Of a stretch of DNA of 64,000 nt, positions 1-11,300 are shown in pieces. Position 1 is the stretch's first letter. Each line of letters starts with the position of its first letter. Below the pieces are notes generated by a model. That model saw only the letters and a program-made list of their open reading frames with translations. It did no database searches and was not told where the DNA came from. The position numbers and the translations under genes are program-made. Where the stretch lies: NCBI RefSeq assembly GCF_000422085.1, contig NC_021741.1:2790001-2854000 (forward strand), in the 5' to 3' direction. Origin of the DNA: Serratia liquefaciens ATCC 27592. GTDB taxonomy: Bacteria > Pseudomonadota > Gammaproteobacteria > Enterobacterales > Enterobacteriaceae.

Positions 1-1
1 G

Positions 2-124
2 CATCATGGCGAAATCGATAATCAGGGGATTGAGGAAGAAGTTGAGCAACCGCTGAATCAGAAAGAGTTGAAGAAGCTGCGTCAGCTGTTGAAAGGTAGC
101 GCGAAGACCGGCAAGAAAAAATAA
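2..124 (+). CDS. C-terminal fragment of an unidentified protein
   Basis: Reading frame 2 is open from the window edge to a TAA at 122-124. It encodes about 40 residues, acidic then lysine-rich, ending in GSAKTGKKK. The start lies outside the window. The gene converges on lapB and shares the hairpin that follows. In E. coli lapB is followed by pyrF on the same strand, so the context differs here. I do not recognise the family from this tail. Confidence 0.6.
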   Translation, partial: HHGEIDNQGIEEEVEQPLNQKELKKLRQLLKGSAKTGKKK

Positions 125-144
125 GTCGGTTTAGTGATCATAAG

Positions 145-174
145 AAAACGGGGCCTGATTAGGCCCCGTTTTTT
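145..174. terminator. Bidirectional Rho-independent terminator
   Basis: A perfect 10-bp stem AACGGGGCCT/AGGCCCCGTT with a GATT loop. It has a T-run on the right and an A-run on the left, so it can serve both the partial gene (+) and lapAB (-). Confidence 0.85.
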
Positions 175-184
175 ATTATTGTCG

Positions 185-1354
185 TTATTGTCCGTCCAAC
201 CCGCGGATCGGCTTAACCGATGACCAGGCCCGACATGACGGGCAATGCCAATACAGCGAGTGAGCGGTAAAACCGCATTTATGACAGCGGTAGCGCGGTT
301 TGGTACGAATTTGCTCACCGACCATATCGCGCAGCAGTAACAGACTCTCTTTGGCACGACCATCTTCCGCATCCGCCAGGTGATAATCCATCAGGCGGTA
401 AAATACTCGCATGGTCGGGTGGCGCTGTAGCTGCCGGTTGATATACACCTGCACCACGTCACGCCCTTCATGCTGCTCAATTATTTCCGCCAGCATCAGT
501 TCTGCAGTAGCGCCGGTATTCTCTTCCACGCAGCGCTTGAGAAAGTCCGCCCAACCCTGCTGCTGTTCCAGATGCTGGTAACACTCTTGCAGCATCGGCA
601 AGGTTTCGCTCACCAGTTCTTTATCCTGATTCAGCACGCGCTGTAGCGACTCAACCGCCTTGGCGTACTCACCCTGGGCCATATAAATACGTCCCACCAT
701 GATAGATACACGCGCACACTGATTGTCGGCGGAAGCCGCGCGTTTCAACAATCCCATCGCTTTATCGAGATCGTCGCTGCCCATCGCCTGCAAGGCCAGT
801 TCGCAATAGAAATGTGCGATCTCGACGCGCTGTTTGTCTTTGCCTAATTTGACCAGTTTTTCCGCCACGTCGATGGCTTTCAACCAGTCGCTGGTGGCCT
901 GATGGATAGCCAACAGCTGCTGTAGCGCAGAAAGACGGAAATCCTCTTCGCCAACCAGTTGGCCAAACATGTCTTCGGCACGATCGTACATGCCAGCGGC
1001 CATGTAGTCGCGGCCCAGCTGTTGCACGGCCAGCAAACGTTGTTCGAAGGTCAGGGAAGCGCTTTCCATCAGCGCCTGGTGGATGCGGATAGCGCGGTCG
1101 ACTTCACCACGCGAACGGAACAGGTTACCCAGCGTCAGGTGGGCTTCAACGGTGTTGCTGTCCTCTTTCAACATATCAAGGAACAGATCGACCGCTTTAT
1201 CCTGCTGGTTGGAGAGCAGGAAGTTAACCCCGGCCACGTACTCGCGCGACAGACGGTTGGCTTCCTGTTGTTTATCCTGTTGAGCACTTCTGCGCCCCAT
1301 GTACCATCCGTACGCGGCAGCCACGGGCAGCAACAGAAACAGCAGCTCTAACAT
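185..1354 (-). CDS. lapB: LapB (YciM), LPS assembly/LpxC turnover regulator
   Basis: 389 aa, the usual LapB length. An N-terminal membrane anchor (about residues 1-20) is followed by a long tandem TPR helical array. A C-terminal rubredoxin-like metal knuckle CHKCGF...CPSC lies at about residues 357-374. In E. coli, LapB sits at the inner membrane and promotes FtsH-dependent degradation of LpxC, balancing LPS with phospholipid synthesis. It lies 6 bp downstream of lapA in one transcription unit and ends at the bidirectional hairpin. The metal cysteines and anchor are intact. Confidence 0.97.
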   Translation of the reverse strand: MLELLFLLLPVAAAYGWYMGRRSAQQDKQQEANRLSREYVAGVNFLLSNQQDKAVDLFLDMLKEDSNTVEAHLTLGNLFRSRGEVDRAIRIHQALMESASLTFEQRLLAVQQLGRDYMAAGMYDRAEDMFGQLVGEEDFRLSALQQLLAIHQATSDWLKAIDVAEKLVKLGKDKQRVEIAHFYCELALQAMGSDDLDKAMGLLKRAASADNQCARVSIMVGRIYMAQGEYAKAVESLQRVLNQDKELVSETLPMLQECYQHLEQQQGWADFLKRCVEENTGATAELMLAEIIEQHEGRDVVQVYINRQLQRHPTMRVFYRLMDYHLADAEDGRAKESLLLLRDMVGEQIRTKPRYRCHKCGFTAHSLYWHCPSCRAWSSVKPIRGLDGQ

Positions 1355-1360
1355 AGAAGA

Positions 1361-1663
1361 TTATTCCTTGCTGACAACGGACTGAGCTGCCGGCTCAGCA
1401 GGTTGTTCAAGCTGCAGTTCCAGCCTTTTGATTTTGCGTTCGGCACGCCCCAGCGCAATGCGGGTACGCAGATAAAACAGGCCGCAAATGACCCAACCGA
1501 GAACAAAACCGGCGCCAAACAACGCCGCCAACAGGGTCGATACGCGATAGTCGCCCTGCGCAACCAGATAGTTAAAACTCACCACCTGATCGTTATGCGC
1601 GCCCAACGTGACAGAAATCACGAAGATCACCAGAACCAACAAAAAAATCAGCAAATATTTCAC
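1361..1663 (-). CDS. lapA: LapA (YciS), inner-membrane partner of LapB
   Basis: 100 aa (DUF1049). Two hydrophobic segments (about residues 1-20 and 42-66) are followed by a charged cytoplasmic tail with a short coiled-coil stretch. In E. coli lapA and lapB form one heat-shock-inducible operon and LapA helps recruit LapB. Here the gene directly precedes lapB, and a sigma-32-like promoter is visible about 190 bp upstream of the start. No anomaly is seen. Confidence 0.95.
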   Translation of the reverse strand: MKYLLIFLLVLVIFVISVTLGAHNDQVVSFNYLVAQGDYRVSTLLAALFGAGFVLGWVICGLFYLRTRIALGRAERKIKRLELQLEQPAEPAAQSVVSKE

Positions 1664-1859
1664 ATTCTTTCCCGCGATGCCGAGTTAATCGGATGAACTA
1701 TGCCAATACGTGGCGTCCCTAACTAATAAGTTAGCATTTCCCGTCGTAGCAGGGAAACCCTGCGGCACGATAAAACCATATATGCTGGCATATTCGACAG
1801 TAAACGGCACTCCCGAACAAATTAATGAGAAAGCTTCTCAAAATAATGGATTAATAAAG

Positions 1860-1887
1860 ATATGGGGGCGTTAATGCGAATTGCAAT
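1860..1887 (-). promoter_or_regulatory. Candidate sigma-32 (heat-shock) promoter of lapAB
   Basis: On the minus strand, ATTGCAA (1887-1881) is followed after about 13 bp by CCCCATAT (1867-1860). The second element matches the sigma-32 -10 consensus CCCCATNT exactly. The -35 element is a 5/7 match to CTTGAAA. The E. coli operon is known to be heat-shock controlled. Confidence 0.5.
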
Positions 1888-1910
1888 GAAGTGCTATGTA
1901 AGTGGTTAAT

Positions 1911-1931
1911 ACGGCGCCATGCTGACGCCGT
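1911..1931 (-). terminator. Weak hairpin after pgpB
   Basis: ACGGCG (1911-1916) pairs with CGCCGT (1926-1931) just past the pgpB stop. There is no clear T-run, so termination here may be weak. Confidence 0.35.
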
Positions 1932-1948
1932 AAAAGTGACACAGTCAC

Positions 1949-2719
1949 CTAGTTTTTGTCAGACAGAGTTCTTTCTGCGATTTCCTGTTGCTCTTGCGGT
2001 GGTGGCGTCAACGGCCCGAACCAGCGTTGCACCAGCCAACAGGCCAAGGTGACCAGCAACCAGCTAATCAAGGTCGCCACCGCCAGATCACGTGGCCAAT
2101 GCATCCCCAGCAACAAACGGCTCCCCATCACCCCTACTGCCCAAACCATCAGTATCGCCACGGTCTTGTAGTGCCTACGCGGCCACAGCAACCCCACGCC
2201 CAGCAGCGCCCAACTGGCGGCAAACATGGTATGGCCCGAAGGAAACGCAAAACCGGTCTCAAACTGCCAATGTTCGCGCAACCATACGGGCACCAGCGGC
2301 TGGTCCTGCAGTTGCTCTTTGACCAACGCCCCCCGCTCTTTGCGCTTGAGTGAGTAGAAGTACTTTTCATCAATCTGATGGGCTGATTCCAGCCACAGCA
2401 CGAAAGGCCGTGGCTCTTGTACCCGGTCCTTGATAAAGGACTTCACGCCCTGGCCAATCATTATCGACGCGCTGAGCAGCACCAGCAGGCCAATGGCCGG
2501 CTTGATGCGAAAGCGCAGGCACCACAGGAACCAGGCGCAGAGAATGATGTTGGTGATAATGCCCCATGGCGAAGTGACCGTTTCGGTCAACCAATACAGG
2601 CCTTTCAGAAGGCGTCCGTCGCCCCCCGGTTGCCATTGCCAGCCGGAAAGCCACACCGCCAAAGGCATCAGCAACAGAACTATGGCACCTGCCGCCGTGC
2701 GTTTTGCTATCTCAAACAT
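1949..2719 (-). CDS. pgpB: PgpB, phosphatidylglycerophosphatase B / undecaprenyl-PP phosphatase
   Basis: A PAP2-type multi-pass inner-membrane phosphatase of 256 aa. The three catalytic motifs are visible: KDRVQEPRPF, PSGHTMF and SRLLLGMHWPRD. The family dephosphorylates phosphatidylglycerophosphate and undecaprenyl pyrophosphate. A longer frame extends upstream, but the start chosen (MFEIAKRTAAG) matches the E. coli N-terminus and has an AGGA-type RBS. It is divergent from ribA, as in E. coli. Confidence 0.95.
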   Translation of the reverse strand: MFEIAKRTAAGAIVLLLMPLAVWLSGWQWQPGGDGRLLKGLYWLTETVTSPWGIITNIILCAWFLWCLRFRIKPAIGLLVLLSASIMIGQGVKSFIKDRVQEPRPFVLWLESAHQIDEKYFYSLKRKERGALVKEQLQDQPLVPVWLREHWQFETGFAFPSGHTMFAASWALLGVGLLWPRRHYKTVAILMVWAVGVMGSRLLLGMHWPRDLAVATLISWLLVTLACWLVQRWFGPLTPPPQEQQEIAERTLSDKN

Positions 2720-2997
2720 TCCTATCGTCCTTTGCTTAAGCCAATTTGCAGTGTAACAATCTTGTAATATCGATAACACTCTAAAAATTAAACAGATAAA
2801 AAACCTATCGCAATAATAGTTGGCTGAAAACGCCGGATGCTGGTTTGCTGAGCACCGCAGGGCAAGAAGTTATGGCAAAATAGCCGATAATTAACGAAAT
2901 GCCGATCGTCGTTGCGCATTTTAATACTGGTCAGTTCACCGTACCGGAAGTAGGATGCGCAACCATGATTGAATCGGATGTATTTGTGGAGAGCAAC

Positions 2998-3591
2998 ATG
3001 CAGCTTAAACGGGTGGCAGAGGCCAAATTGCCAACACCTTGGGGCGATTTCCTGATGGTAGGATTCGAAGAACTGGCTACCGGACACGACCATTTGGCGC
3101 TGGTGTTCGGTGATATTTCTGGCGCGACGCCGGTACTCTCACGCGTACATTCTGAGTGTCTGACCGGTGATGCATTATTCAGCCTGCGCTGCGACTGCGG
3201 TTTTCAATTGGAAGCGGCGCTGGAGCATATCGCAGAAGAAGGTCGCGGTATCCTGCTCTACCATCGTCAGGAAGGTCGCAATATCGGTTTGCTGAATAAA
3301 ATCCGTGCGTATGCCCTGCAGGACAAAGGCGCGGATACGGTAGAGGCCAATCATCAGTTGGGTTTTGCCGCCGATGAGCGCGACTTCACCCTGTGCGCCG
3401 ACATGTTCAAGCTATTGGGCGTCGATGCGGTACGCTTGCTGACCAACAACCCGAAAAAGGTTGAGATCCTGACGGAAGCCGGCATCAATATCACCGAGCG
3501 CGTGCCGCTGATCGTTGGCCGCAATCCGAAGAACGAACGTTACCTGGCCACCAAGGCAGCTAAAATGGGCCATTTGCTGGACCAGAAATAA
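2998..3591 (+). CDS. ribA: RibA, GTP cyclohydrolase II
   Basis: Converts GTP to the diaminopyrimidine precursor, the first step of riboflavin synthesis, in the cytosol. The protein is 197 aa, like E. coli RibA. The zinc ligands appear in [17 protein letters not shown] (three cysteines). The HRQEGRNIG and TNNPKK segments of the active and GTP-binding region are intact. The start [10 protein letters not shown] has a GGAGA RBS; the frame upstream (2899-2997) is untranslated leader. The gene stands alone and converges on acnA. Confidence 0.97.
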   Translation: MQLKRVAEAKLPTPWGDFLMVGFEELATGHDHLALVFGDISGATPVLSRVHSECLTGDALFSLRCDCGFQLEAALEHIAEEGRGILLYHRQEGRNIGLLNKIRAYALQDKGADTVEANHQLGFAADERDFTLCADMFKLLGVDAVRLLTNNPKKVEILTEAGINITERVPLIVGRNPKNERYLATKAAKMGHLLDQK

Positions 3592-3611
3592 TTTTCCTGC
3601 GGGAAAAAATC

Positions 3612-3638
3612 AGGGCGCCGAATAAGGCGCCCTTTTTT
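3612..3638 (+). terminator. Rho-independent terminator of ribA
   Basis: Stem AGGGCGCC/GGCGCCCT with loop GAATAA, followed by T6. It lies between the convergent ribA and acnA stops. Confidence 0.9.
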
Positions 3639-3639
3639 A

Positions 3640-6312
3640 TTACAGCATTTTCCTGATTACATAGTGCAGGATACCGTCGTTTTCATAGTAAGTGAGCTCG
3701 TTGCCAGTATCGATACGACAACGGGTATTCACCACGTCCTTGCGCCCGTCGGCATAGGTGATATGTACCGGCACCGTCTGCCCCGGCTGCAGCGTTTGCA
3801 GCCCACTGACGCTGATCTGCTCGTCACCGCTCAACCCCAGCGTTTTGCGCGTCACGCCTGCCGGGAATTCCAGCGGCAGAATGCCCATCCCAATCAGGTT
3901 AGAACGGTGAATACGCTCAAAGGACTCGGCAATCACCACCCGAACACCCAGCAACCGCGGCCCCTTCGCCGCCCAGTCACGGCTGGAGCCTGAACCGTAT
4001 TCTTTACCGGCAATCACCGCCAACGGCACGCCTTCTTGTTGATATTGCATGGCGGCGTCATAGATCGACAGCTGATTCTGCGACGGAATATGGCGCGTGT
4101 AGCCCCCCTCAACACCCGGCACCATTTCGTTACGGATACGGATATTGGCAAAGGTGCCACGCATCATCACTTCGTGGTTACCACGGCGAGAGCCGTAGGA
4201 GTTAAAGTCCTGCGCCGCAACGCCATGATCGCTCAGATAACGTCCCGCTGGGCTGTCACGCTTGATATTCCCCGCTGGAGAGATATGGTCGGTGGTCACC
4301 GAGTCGGCCAGGATCGCCAGAATACGCGCATCTTTGATGTCCCGTACCGGGTCCGGCTTCACCTTCATGGTGCTGAAGAATGGCGGATGACGGATATAGG
4401 TGGAATCCGCCTGCCATTGATAAGTGGCCGAGCCGGTAACCTGAATCGACTGCCAGTTGGCGTCACCGTCAAATACCGCGCCGTATTCCTTATGGAACAT
4501 CTCAGTGCGAACTTCTTCCACCGCCTGGGCGATATCTTTGCTGCTCGGCCAGATATCCTTCAGATAGACCGGCTGCCCGTCGTGACCTTCGCCCAGTGGC
4601 TCTTTGGTCAGATCAATCTTCATGCTGCCGGCCAGCGCATAAGCGACCACCAGCGGCGGCGAAGCCAACCAGTTGGTTTTAACCAGCGGATGGATACGAC
4701 CTTCAAAGTTACGGTTGCCGGATAGCACCGCCCCTACGGTCAAATCACCCTCTTTAATCGCCTGCTCAATCGGATCAGGCAATGGCCCGGAGTTACCGAT
4801 ACAGGTGGTACAGCCGTAACCGACCAGATTAAAACCGAGTTCCTCCAGGTAGGCGGTCAGTTTGGCGCTGTCAAAATAGTCAGTCACCACTTTGGACCCC
4901 GGTGCCAACGAGGTTTTCACCCAAGGCTTGGTTCGCAAACCTTTGTTAACCGCGTTCTTCGCCAATAGGCCGGCTGCCATCATTACGCTGGGGTTCGAGG
5001 TATTGGTGCAAGAAGTAATGGCCGCGATAACCACCGCGCCGTTATGCAGCTCATGCTGCTGTTGGTTCAAAGTGAAGGTTTTGAATTCGGACTTGCGATG
5101 CTGATTGCCGATCTCGAGTTCGGTCGCGGCGTTGAACGCCTTAGGCACGTCCGGCAGCGCCACGCGATCCTGAGGGCGCTTCGGCCCTGCCAGGCTGGCG
5201 ACCACCGTCGACATATCCAACGCCAGCGTGCTGGTAAAGACCGGTTCATCGCCCGGGTTACGCCACATGCCTTGCGCTTTGGCATAGGCTTCTACCAGTG
5301 CGATTTGCTCGTCGCTACGGCCACTGAGTTTCATGTAACCCAGCGTCACTTCGTCCACAGGGAAGAAGCCGCAGGTTGCGCCAAACTCTGGCGACATGTT
5401 GGCAATGGTTGCCCGGTCGGCCAACGGCAGGTCTGCCAGGCCGTCACCGTAAAACTCGACAAATTTCCCCACCACGCCGTGTTTGCGCAGCATTTGGGTC
5501 ACGGTCAACACCAGATCGGTGGCGGTAATGCCTTCGCTCAGCTTACCGGTCAGTTTAAAGCCTACCACGTCAGGGATCAGCATAGACACCGGTTGACCCA
5601 ACATCGCCGCTTCGGCTTCAATACCGCCCACACCCCAGCCCAGAATGCCCAGACCGTTGATCATGGTGGTGTGAGAATCGGTACCGACCAGGGTATCAGG
5701 GTAAGCGATACGCTGCCCGCTCTCGTCCGTGTGCCATACGGTTTGGCCGAGATACTCCAGGTTGACCTGGTGGCAGATACCGGTGCCCGGCGGCACAACG
5801 CGGAAGCGGTTAAAGGCTTTTTGCCCCCAACGCAGAAAGGTGTAACGCTCGTGGTTGCGCTCCATTTCAATGCGCACATTTTCTTCAAAAGCATCGTCAT
5901 CGCCGAACTCATCAACGGTGACCGAGTGGTCAATCACCAAATCGACCGGTGACAGCGGGTTGACCTGGTCAACGTTCCCGCCTAAACGCTGCACCGCTTC
6001 ACGCATCGCAGCCAAATCCACGACCGCTGGCACACCGGTAAAATCCTGCATCAGCACGCGGGCCGGACGGTAGGCAATCTCACGATCGGCATGGCCCGTT
6101 TGCAACCAGCCAACAATAGCTTTCAGATCGTCAACCTGCACGGTGTCGCCATCCACATGGCGCAGCAAGTTTTCCAACAGTACTTTCATTGATTTTGGCA
6201 GTCGGTCGATGTTGCCCAACTGTTTTGCCGCCAATGGCAGGCTGTAATAGCCATACTCAGTATTGAGCGCCACCAGCTTATCCATACTCGTTTCACGAAG
6301 ATCGGACGACAT
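3640..6312 (-). CDS. acnA: AcnA, aconitate hydratase A
   Basis: Interconverts citrate and isocitrate in the TCA and glyoxylate cycles; cytosolic and carries a [4Fe-4S] cluster. 890 aa, close to E. coli AcnA (891). The cluster cysteines are in AAITSCTNTSNPS and VGYGCTTCIGNSGPL. The swivel-domain motif KEYGSGSSRDWAAKGP near the C-terminus is intact. The start MSSDLRETS aligns with E. coli. The stop lies 2 bp past the ribA terminator. In E. coli the stationary-phase form is SoxRS-, Fnr- and Cra-responsive; no such site was assigned here. Confidence 0.98.
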   Translation of the reverse strand: MSSDLRETSMDKLVALNTEYGYYSLPLAAKQLGNIDRLPKSMKVLLENLLRHVDGDTVQVDDLKAIVGWLQTGHADREIAYRPARVLMQDFTGVPAVVDLAAMREAVQRLGGNVDQVNPLSPVDLVIDHSVTVDEFGDDDAFEENVRIEMERNHERYTFLRWGQKAFNRFRVVPPGTGICHQVNLEYLGQTVWHTDESGQRIAYPDTLVGTDSHTTMINGLGILGWGVGGIEAEAAMLGQPVSMLIPDVVGFKLTGKLSEGITATDLVLTVTQMLRKHGVVGKFVEFYGDGLADLPLADRATIANMSPEFGATCGFFPVDEVTLGYMKLSGRSDEQIALVEAYAKAQGMWRNPGDEPVFTSTLALDMSTVVASLAGPKRPQDRVALPDVPKAFNAATELEIGNQHRKSEFKTFTLNQQQHELHNGAVVIAAITSCTNTSNPSVMMAAGLLAKNAVNKGLRTKPWVKTSLAPGSKVVTDYFDSAKLTAYLEELGFNLVGYGCTTCIGNSGPLPDPIEQAIKEGDLTVGAVLSGNRNFEGRIHPLVKTNWLASPPLVVAYALAGSMKIDLTKEPLGEGHDGQPVYLKDIWPSSKDIAQAVEEVRTEMFHKEYGAVFDGDANWQSIQVTGSATYQWQADSTYIRHPPFFSTMKVKPDPVRDIKDARILAILADSVTTDHISPAGNIKRDSPAGRYLSDHGVAAQDFNSYGSRRGNHEVMMRGTFANIRIRNEMVPGVEGGYTRHIPSQNQLSIYDAAMQYQQEGVPLAVIAGKEYGSGSSRDWAAKGPRLLGVRVVIAESFERIHRSNLIGMGILPLEFPAGVTRKTLGLSGDEQISVSGLQTLQPGQTVPVHITYADGRKDVVNTRCRIDTGNELTYYENDGILHYVIRKML

Positions 6313-6658
6313 AGCTCCTCCATTTCTTATTATGTCTAAAACAGGGTAATCACTGAGGTCTTATTTAAAGATAACACAAAGACGACGTAACGTTTTGATA
6401 ACAACACGTTTTGATCATAACGATAGGCAATAACAATCAATGAAGGTAAGTGCTTGTTAGGTCTGCGGATTAGTCTAAGAATGGCAGCTAACTGGTCGGA
6501 CATGCGTCTATGGCAGTGCAAAAGCAAAGGTTTCATCATCACACTAGTGGGAACATAGCGCGCAATGCCAGTATAGTATCGTTCGACAATGCCCCCGCGT
6601 CCCGACCTCCGTTGGCGCGGCGACGGATGGCTAACAACTTGAGCTTAAGGAGCGCGCA
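6313..6658. other. Divergent intergenic region acnA / DUF gene
   Basis: 346 bp with no gene I can support. The small ymiA/yciX genes found upstream of acnA in E. coli are not recognisable. The motif CGTTTTGAT occurs twice, at 6391-6399 and 6407-6415, 16 bp apart, in the acnA promoter area. An AAGG RBS precedes the GTG at 6659. Confidence 0.5.
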
Positions 6659-7261
6659 GTGGCATTTTTGGGGTTCGTCAGTGAACGGCAGTGTCGTGGC
6701 TGGCAAGATGCATCAGTTTACCTTCCCGCGTTCAGTTTTTATGAAAAACACCAGTCAGAACCTATCGACGCTGCCCCCGAAGCCATTATTCAAGCGGTGT
6801 TATCACTGGATATGGCGGAAGATCCGATCATCCGCAGGCTGCTGATGCTACGCCAACTGCCGGGCACGGTGCGCCAAAGGCTCTTCAAAACCGAGCTTAC
6901 TACGCCGCCAGCGGCCTTTGGCTTCGACACCTTTACCCTGCTCCATCAGGACAGCCATGAAGTCTCGCTGGGGCTGGCCGGGCGTTTTTGGCGGCCTATG
7001 TTGGGCGTCAATAAACTGGCAACTGCAGAGGATTTTCACCAATTTAACGACCAGAAAGCCGCAAAACTGGTGCTGCGTTTTAAGGTTATCCCGGAGGCTT
7101 CCGGGCTCGCTATGCTGCGTACCGAAACCTTTATCTGGTGCCCGACATCGCAGGTTAAAGCGCGGCTTGCCGGCTATTGGGCGATGATCCGTCCTGCCAG
7201 CGGGTGGATCCGACGGCGCACCCTGCTTTCAGTACAGCGTAAACTGGCAAAAGGCGGTTAA
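6659..7261 (+). CDS. Conserved hypothetical protein of unknown function
   Basis: 200 aa with a GTG start preceded by CTTAAGGAG. It has the pattern of a widespread hypothetical family: LRQLPGTVRQRLF, a GF..FTLL...EVSLGLAGRFWRP block (about residues 85-120), a central F.V....G.A.L.TET strand, and a C-terminal YWAMIRPASGWIRRRTL block. The fold is probably single-domain alpha/beta and cytosolic, with no signal peptide. It lies alone between acnA and cysB. I know no experimental function, so none is assigned. Confidence 0.75.
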   Translation: MAFLGFVSERQCRGWQDASVYLPAFSFYEKHQSEPIDAAPEAIIQAVLSLDMAEDPIIRRLLMLRQLPGTVRQRLFKTELTTPPAAFGFDTFTLLHQDSHEVSLGLAGRFWRPMLGVNKLATAEDFHQFNDQKAAKLVLRFKVIPEASGLAMLRTETFIWCPTSQVKARLAGYWAMIRPASGWIRRRTLLSVQRKLAKGG

Positions 7262-7305
7262 CAGAGGAACTAAAGCCTGAATGAAGGAAGTCAGTAAGAA
7301 GGGAA

Positions 7306-7332
7306 AGCAGGAGAGGAAACGCCTCTCCTGCT
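7306..7332. terminator. Hairpin between convergent genes
   Basis: A perfect 11-bp stem AGCAGGAGAGG/CCTCTCCTGCT with a 5-nt loop. It lies between the DUF gene and cysB. A CTTTTTG stretch follows about 9 nt later on the plus strand. Confidence 0.6.
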
Positions 7333-7367
7333 GCATAAATCTTTTTGTTAGTCGTTAGATTACCGGC

Positions 7368-8650
<1,283 letters not shown>

Positions 8651-8680
8651 AAAAAACCAGCCACGGGGGCTGGTTTTTTT
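8651..8680 (-). terminator. topA terminator
   Basis: AAAAACCAGCC and GGCTGGTTTTT form a strong stem with A/T tails on both sides, just past the topA stop on the minus strand. Confidence 0.9.
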
Positions 8681-8702
8681 ATGTTGCATTCAGGCTGCAA
8701 AT

Positions 8703-11300
8703 TTACTTTTTGCCTTCAACCCATTTGCCATCGATGTAGAAAGCGGACCAGCCGGTGGCTTTGCCGTCTTTCTCCGAAGAGACATACTGCTGTTTGGTTT
8801 TACGGCTGAAACGCACCATGGTTTTGTTGCCTTCCGCATCCGTTACCGGCGCATCTGCCAGATAACGCAGCTTTTCAGGCAGGCGATCCTTGAAGCGAGC
8901 CAGTTCTTCCACCAATGGCGCACGGGTTTCGCGCGATTTAGGGAAGGTATTGGCCGCCAGGAACACCCCGGCTGCGCCGTCACGCAGAACAAAGTAAGCA
9001 TCCGACTTTTCGCACGGCAGTTCCGGCAATGGAACCGGATCTTCCTTCGGCGGTGCAACATCACCGTTACGCAGGATCTTGCGGGTGTTTTTACAGTTCT
9101 CGTTGGTGCATCCCATGTACTTGCCGAAGCGCCCCATTTTCAGGTGCATTTCGGAACCACATTTATCGCACTCAACCACCGGGCCGTCATAGCCTTTCAG
9201 GCGGAATTCGCCCTCTTCGATCTCGTAGCCGTCACACGCTGGGTTATTACCGCATACGTGCAGCTTGCGCTGGTTATCGATCAGGTAGCTGTCCATCGCC
9301 GTGCCGCATTTCTGGCAACGACGGCGGGCACGCAATGCGTTGGTTTCCGCATCATCCCCTTCGAGAACGTTCAGCACTTCCGTTTCCGGCACCAGGTTAA
9401 TGGTGGTTTTGCAGCGTTCTTTCGGCGTCAGCGCATAGCCGGAACAGCCAAGGAAGACACCGGTGCTGGCGGTACGAATGCCCATCTTGCGACCGCAGGT
9501 CGGGCAGTCGATGCTGGTCATCACCATCTGATTCGGGCGCATACCGCCTTCTTCAGGATCTTTTTCCGCCGTTTCCAGCTGTTCGCTGAATTCGGCAAAG
9601 AATTCATCCAGCACCGCTTTCCACTCGGCATGGTTGTTCGCTACCTGGTCCAGGCCATCTTCCATGCGGGCGGTGAAGTCATAGTTCATCAGCTCGCGGA
9701 AGTTTTCTTCCAGACGGTCAGTAACGATCTCGCCCATTTTTTCGGCGTAGAAACGGCGGCTTTCAACCCGCACATAGCCACGATCCTGAATGGTTGAGAT
9801 AATCGAAGCGTAGGTAGATGGACGGCCGATACCGCGTTTTTCCAGCTCTTTGACCAACGAGGCTTCACTGTAACGTGCTGGCGGTTTGGTAAAGTGCTGG
9901 CTTGGGATCAGCTTTTGCAGTTCCAGCTCGCTGCCCACTTCTACATACGGCAAGGTGCGGTCTTCATCGCCCTTGCGCAGCGCAGGCATCACTTTGGTCC
10001 AGCCATCGAAACGCAGCGTACGGCCTTTGGCGCGCAACAGGTAATCAGCGGCTTTAACCGACAGCGTGGTGGAGTCGTACTGCGCCGGCGTCATCTGGCA
10101 GGCGACGAACTGGCGCCAAATCAGCTGATACAGTTTCTGCGCATCCGCTTCCATGTCTTTCAACTGTTCGGCCAGCACGTTCACATCCGAAGGTCGGATA
10201 GCTTCATGCGCTTCCTGCGAGTTTTCTTTGCTGCTGTACTGATTCGGCGCTTTCGGCAGGTACTTATCACCGAAGTTTTCGCCGATGTAACCACGCACCA
10301 TGTTGAGCGCATCCTGGCTCAGGTTGGTGGAGTCGGTACGCATATAGGTAATGTGACCGGCTTCATACAGACGCTGGGCCATCATCATAGTTTTCTTCAC
10401 GCCAAAGCTCAGACGGGTACTGGCTGCCTGCTGCAACGTGGAAGTAATGTAAGGCGCACCCGGTTTGCTGCTGGTCGGTTTGTCTTCGCGATCCAGTACC
10501 GTATAGCGGGCTTTTTCCAGCAGTTTAAGCGCGGCGTGAGTCTGCTCGCGGTTAACCGGCTTGAAAGGTTTGTCGTGGGCATGCGTAACTTCCATTTGCA
10601 GCGCGGTATCGCCCTTCGCTAACAAATCGGCGTGCAATTCCCAATATTCTTCCGGCACGAAGGCTTTGATATCGCGTTCACGCTCTACCACCAGCCGTAC
10701 CGCAACGGATTGCACACGCCCAGCCGACAGGCCACGGGCAATTTTCTTCCACAGCAGTGGCGAAACCATGTAACCCACAACGCGGTCCATAAAACGACGC
10801 GCCTGCTGTGCGTTAACACGATCAATATTCAGCTCACCCGGCTGTTTGAACGCATTTTGGATCGCGTTCTTGGTAATTTCGTTAAACACCACGCGGCTAA
10901 AGCGTTTGTCGTCCCCCCCGATCACTTCCCGCAGGTGCCAGGCAATGGCTTCCCCTTCGCGGTCAAGGTCGGTTGCGAGATAAATGTGGTCAGCGTTTTC
11001 CGCTAACGACTTTAACTCGGCGACAACTTTTTCTTTACCCGGCAGAATTTCATATTGCGCTTCCCAGCCATGGTAAGGATCGACGCCCATCCGATTTACC
11101 AGCGCCGTCTTCTCATCTTTTTTAACTTTCTTCTTGGCTTTGTTTTCGGTTGAGTCAGCGCTCTTTTTGCTGGCTGAGCCACTGGTCGGCAAATCACGGA
11201 TATGACCGACGCTGGACTTCACCACGTAGTCATTACCTAAGTATTTATTAATAGTTTTGGCTTTTGCCGGGGACTCAACTATTACGAGAGCTTTACCCAT
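8703..11300 (-). CDS. topA: TopA, DNA topoisomerase I
   Basis: A type IA topoisomerase that relaxes negative supercoils. 865 aa, identical in length to E. coli TopA. The N-terminal TOPRIM has [17 protein letters not shown] and the acidic [13 protein letters not shown]. The catalytic Tyr lies in [10 protein letters not shown] (about residue 319). Three C-terminal tetra-cysteine zinc-ribbon modules follow ([24 protein letters not shown]). A terminal basic domain is also present. Nothing is missing. Confidence 0.99.
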   Translation of the reverse strand: MGKALVIVESPAKAKTINKYLGNDYVVKSSVGHIRDLPTSGSASKKSADSTENKAKKKVKKDEKTALVNRMGVDPYHGWEAQYEILPGKEKVVAELKSLAENADHIYLATDLDREGEAIAWHLREVIGGDDKRFSRVVFNEITKNAIQNAFKQPGELNIDRVNAQQARRFMDRVVGYMVSPLLWKKIARGLSAGRVQSVAVRLVVERERDIKAFVPEEYWELHADLLAKGDTALQMEVTHAHDKPFKPVNREQTHAALKLLEKARYTVLDREDKPTSSKPGAPYITSTLQQAASTRLSFGVKKTMMMAQRLYEAGHITYMRTDSTNLSQDALNMVRGYIGENFGDKYLPKAPNQYSSKENSQEAHEAIRPSDVNVLAEQLKDMEADAQKLYQLIWRQFVACQMTPAQYDSTTLSVKAADYLLRAKGRTLRFDGWTKVMPALRKGDEDRTLPYVEVGSELELQKLIPSQHFTKPPARYSEASLVKELEKRGIGRPSTYASIISTIQDRGYVRVESRRFYAEKMGEIVTDRLEENFRELMNYDFTARMEDGLDQVANNHAEWKAVLDEFFAEFSEQLETAEKDPEEGGMRPNQMVMTSIDCPTCGRKMGIRTASTGVFLGCSGYALTPKERCKTTINLVPETEVLNVLEGDDAETNALRARRRCQKCGTAMDSYLIDNQRKLHVCGNNPACDGYEIEEGEFRLKGYDGPVVECDKCGSEMHLKMGRFGKYMGCTNENCKNTRKILRNGDVAPPKEDPVPLPELPCEKSDAYFVLRDGAAGVFLAANTFPKSRETRAPLVEELARFKDRLPEKLRYLADAPVTDAEGNKTMVRFSRKTKQQYVSSEKDGKATGWSAFYIDGKWVEGKK

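Noticed and set aside
2899-2997. 33-codon N-terminal extension of ribA
   Set aside because: E. coli RibA starts at MQLKRV, which here has a good RBS.
5044-5952. 302-aa frame antisense to acnA
   Set aside because: It is a shadow of the strongly conserved acnA coding sequence.
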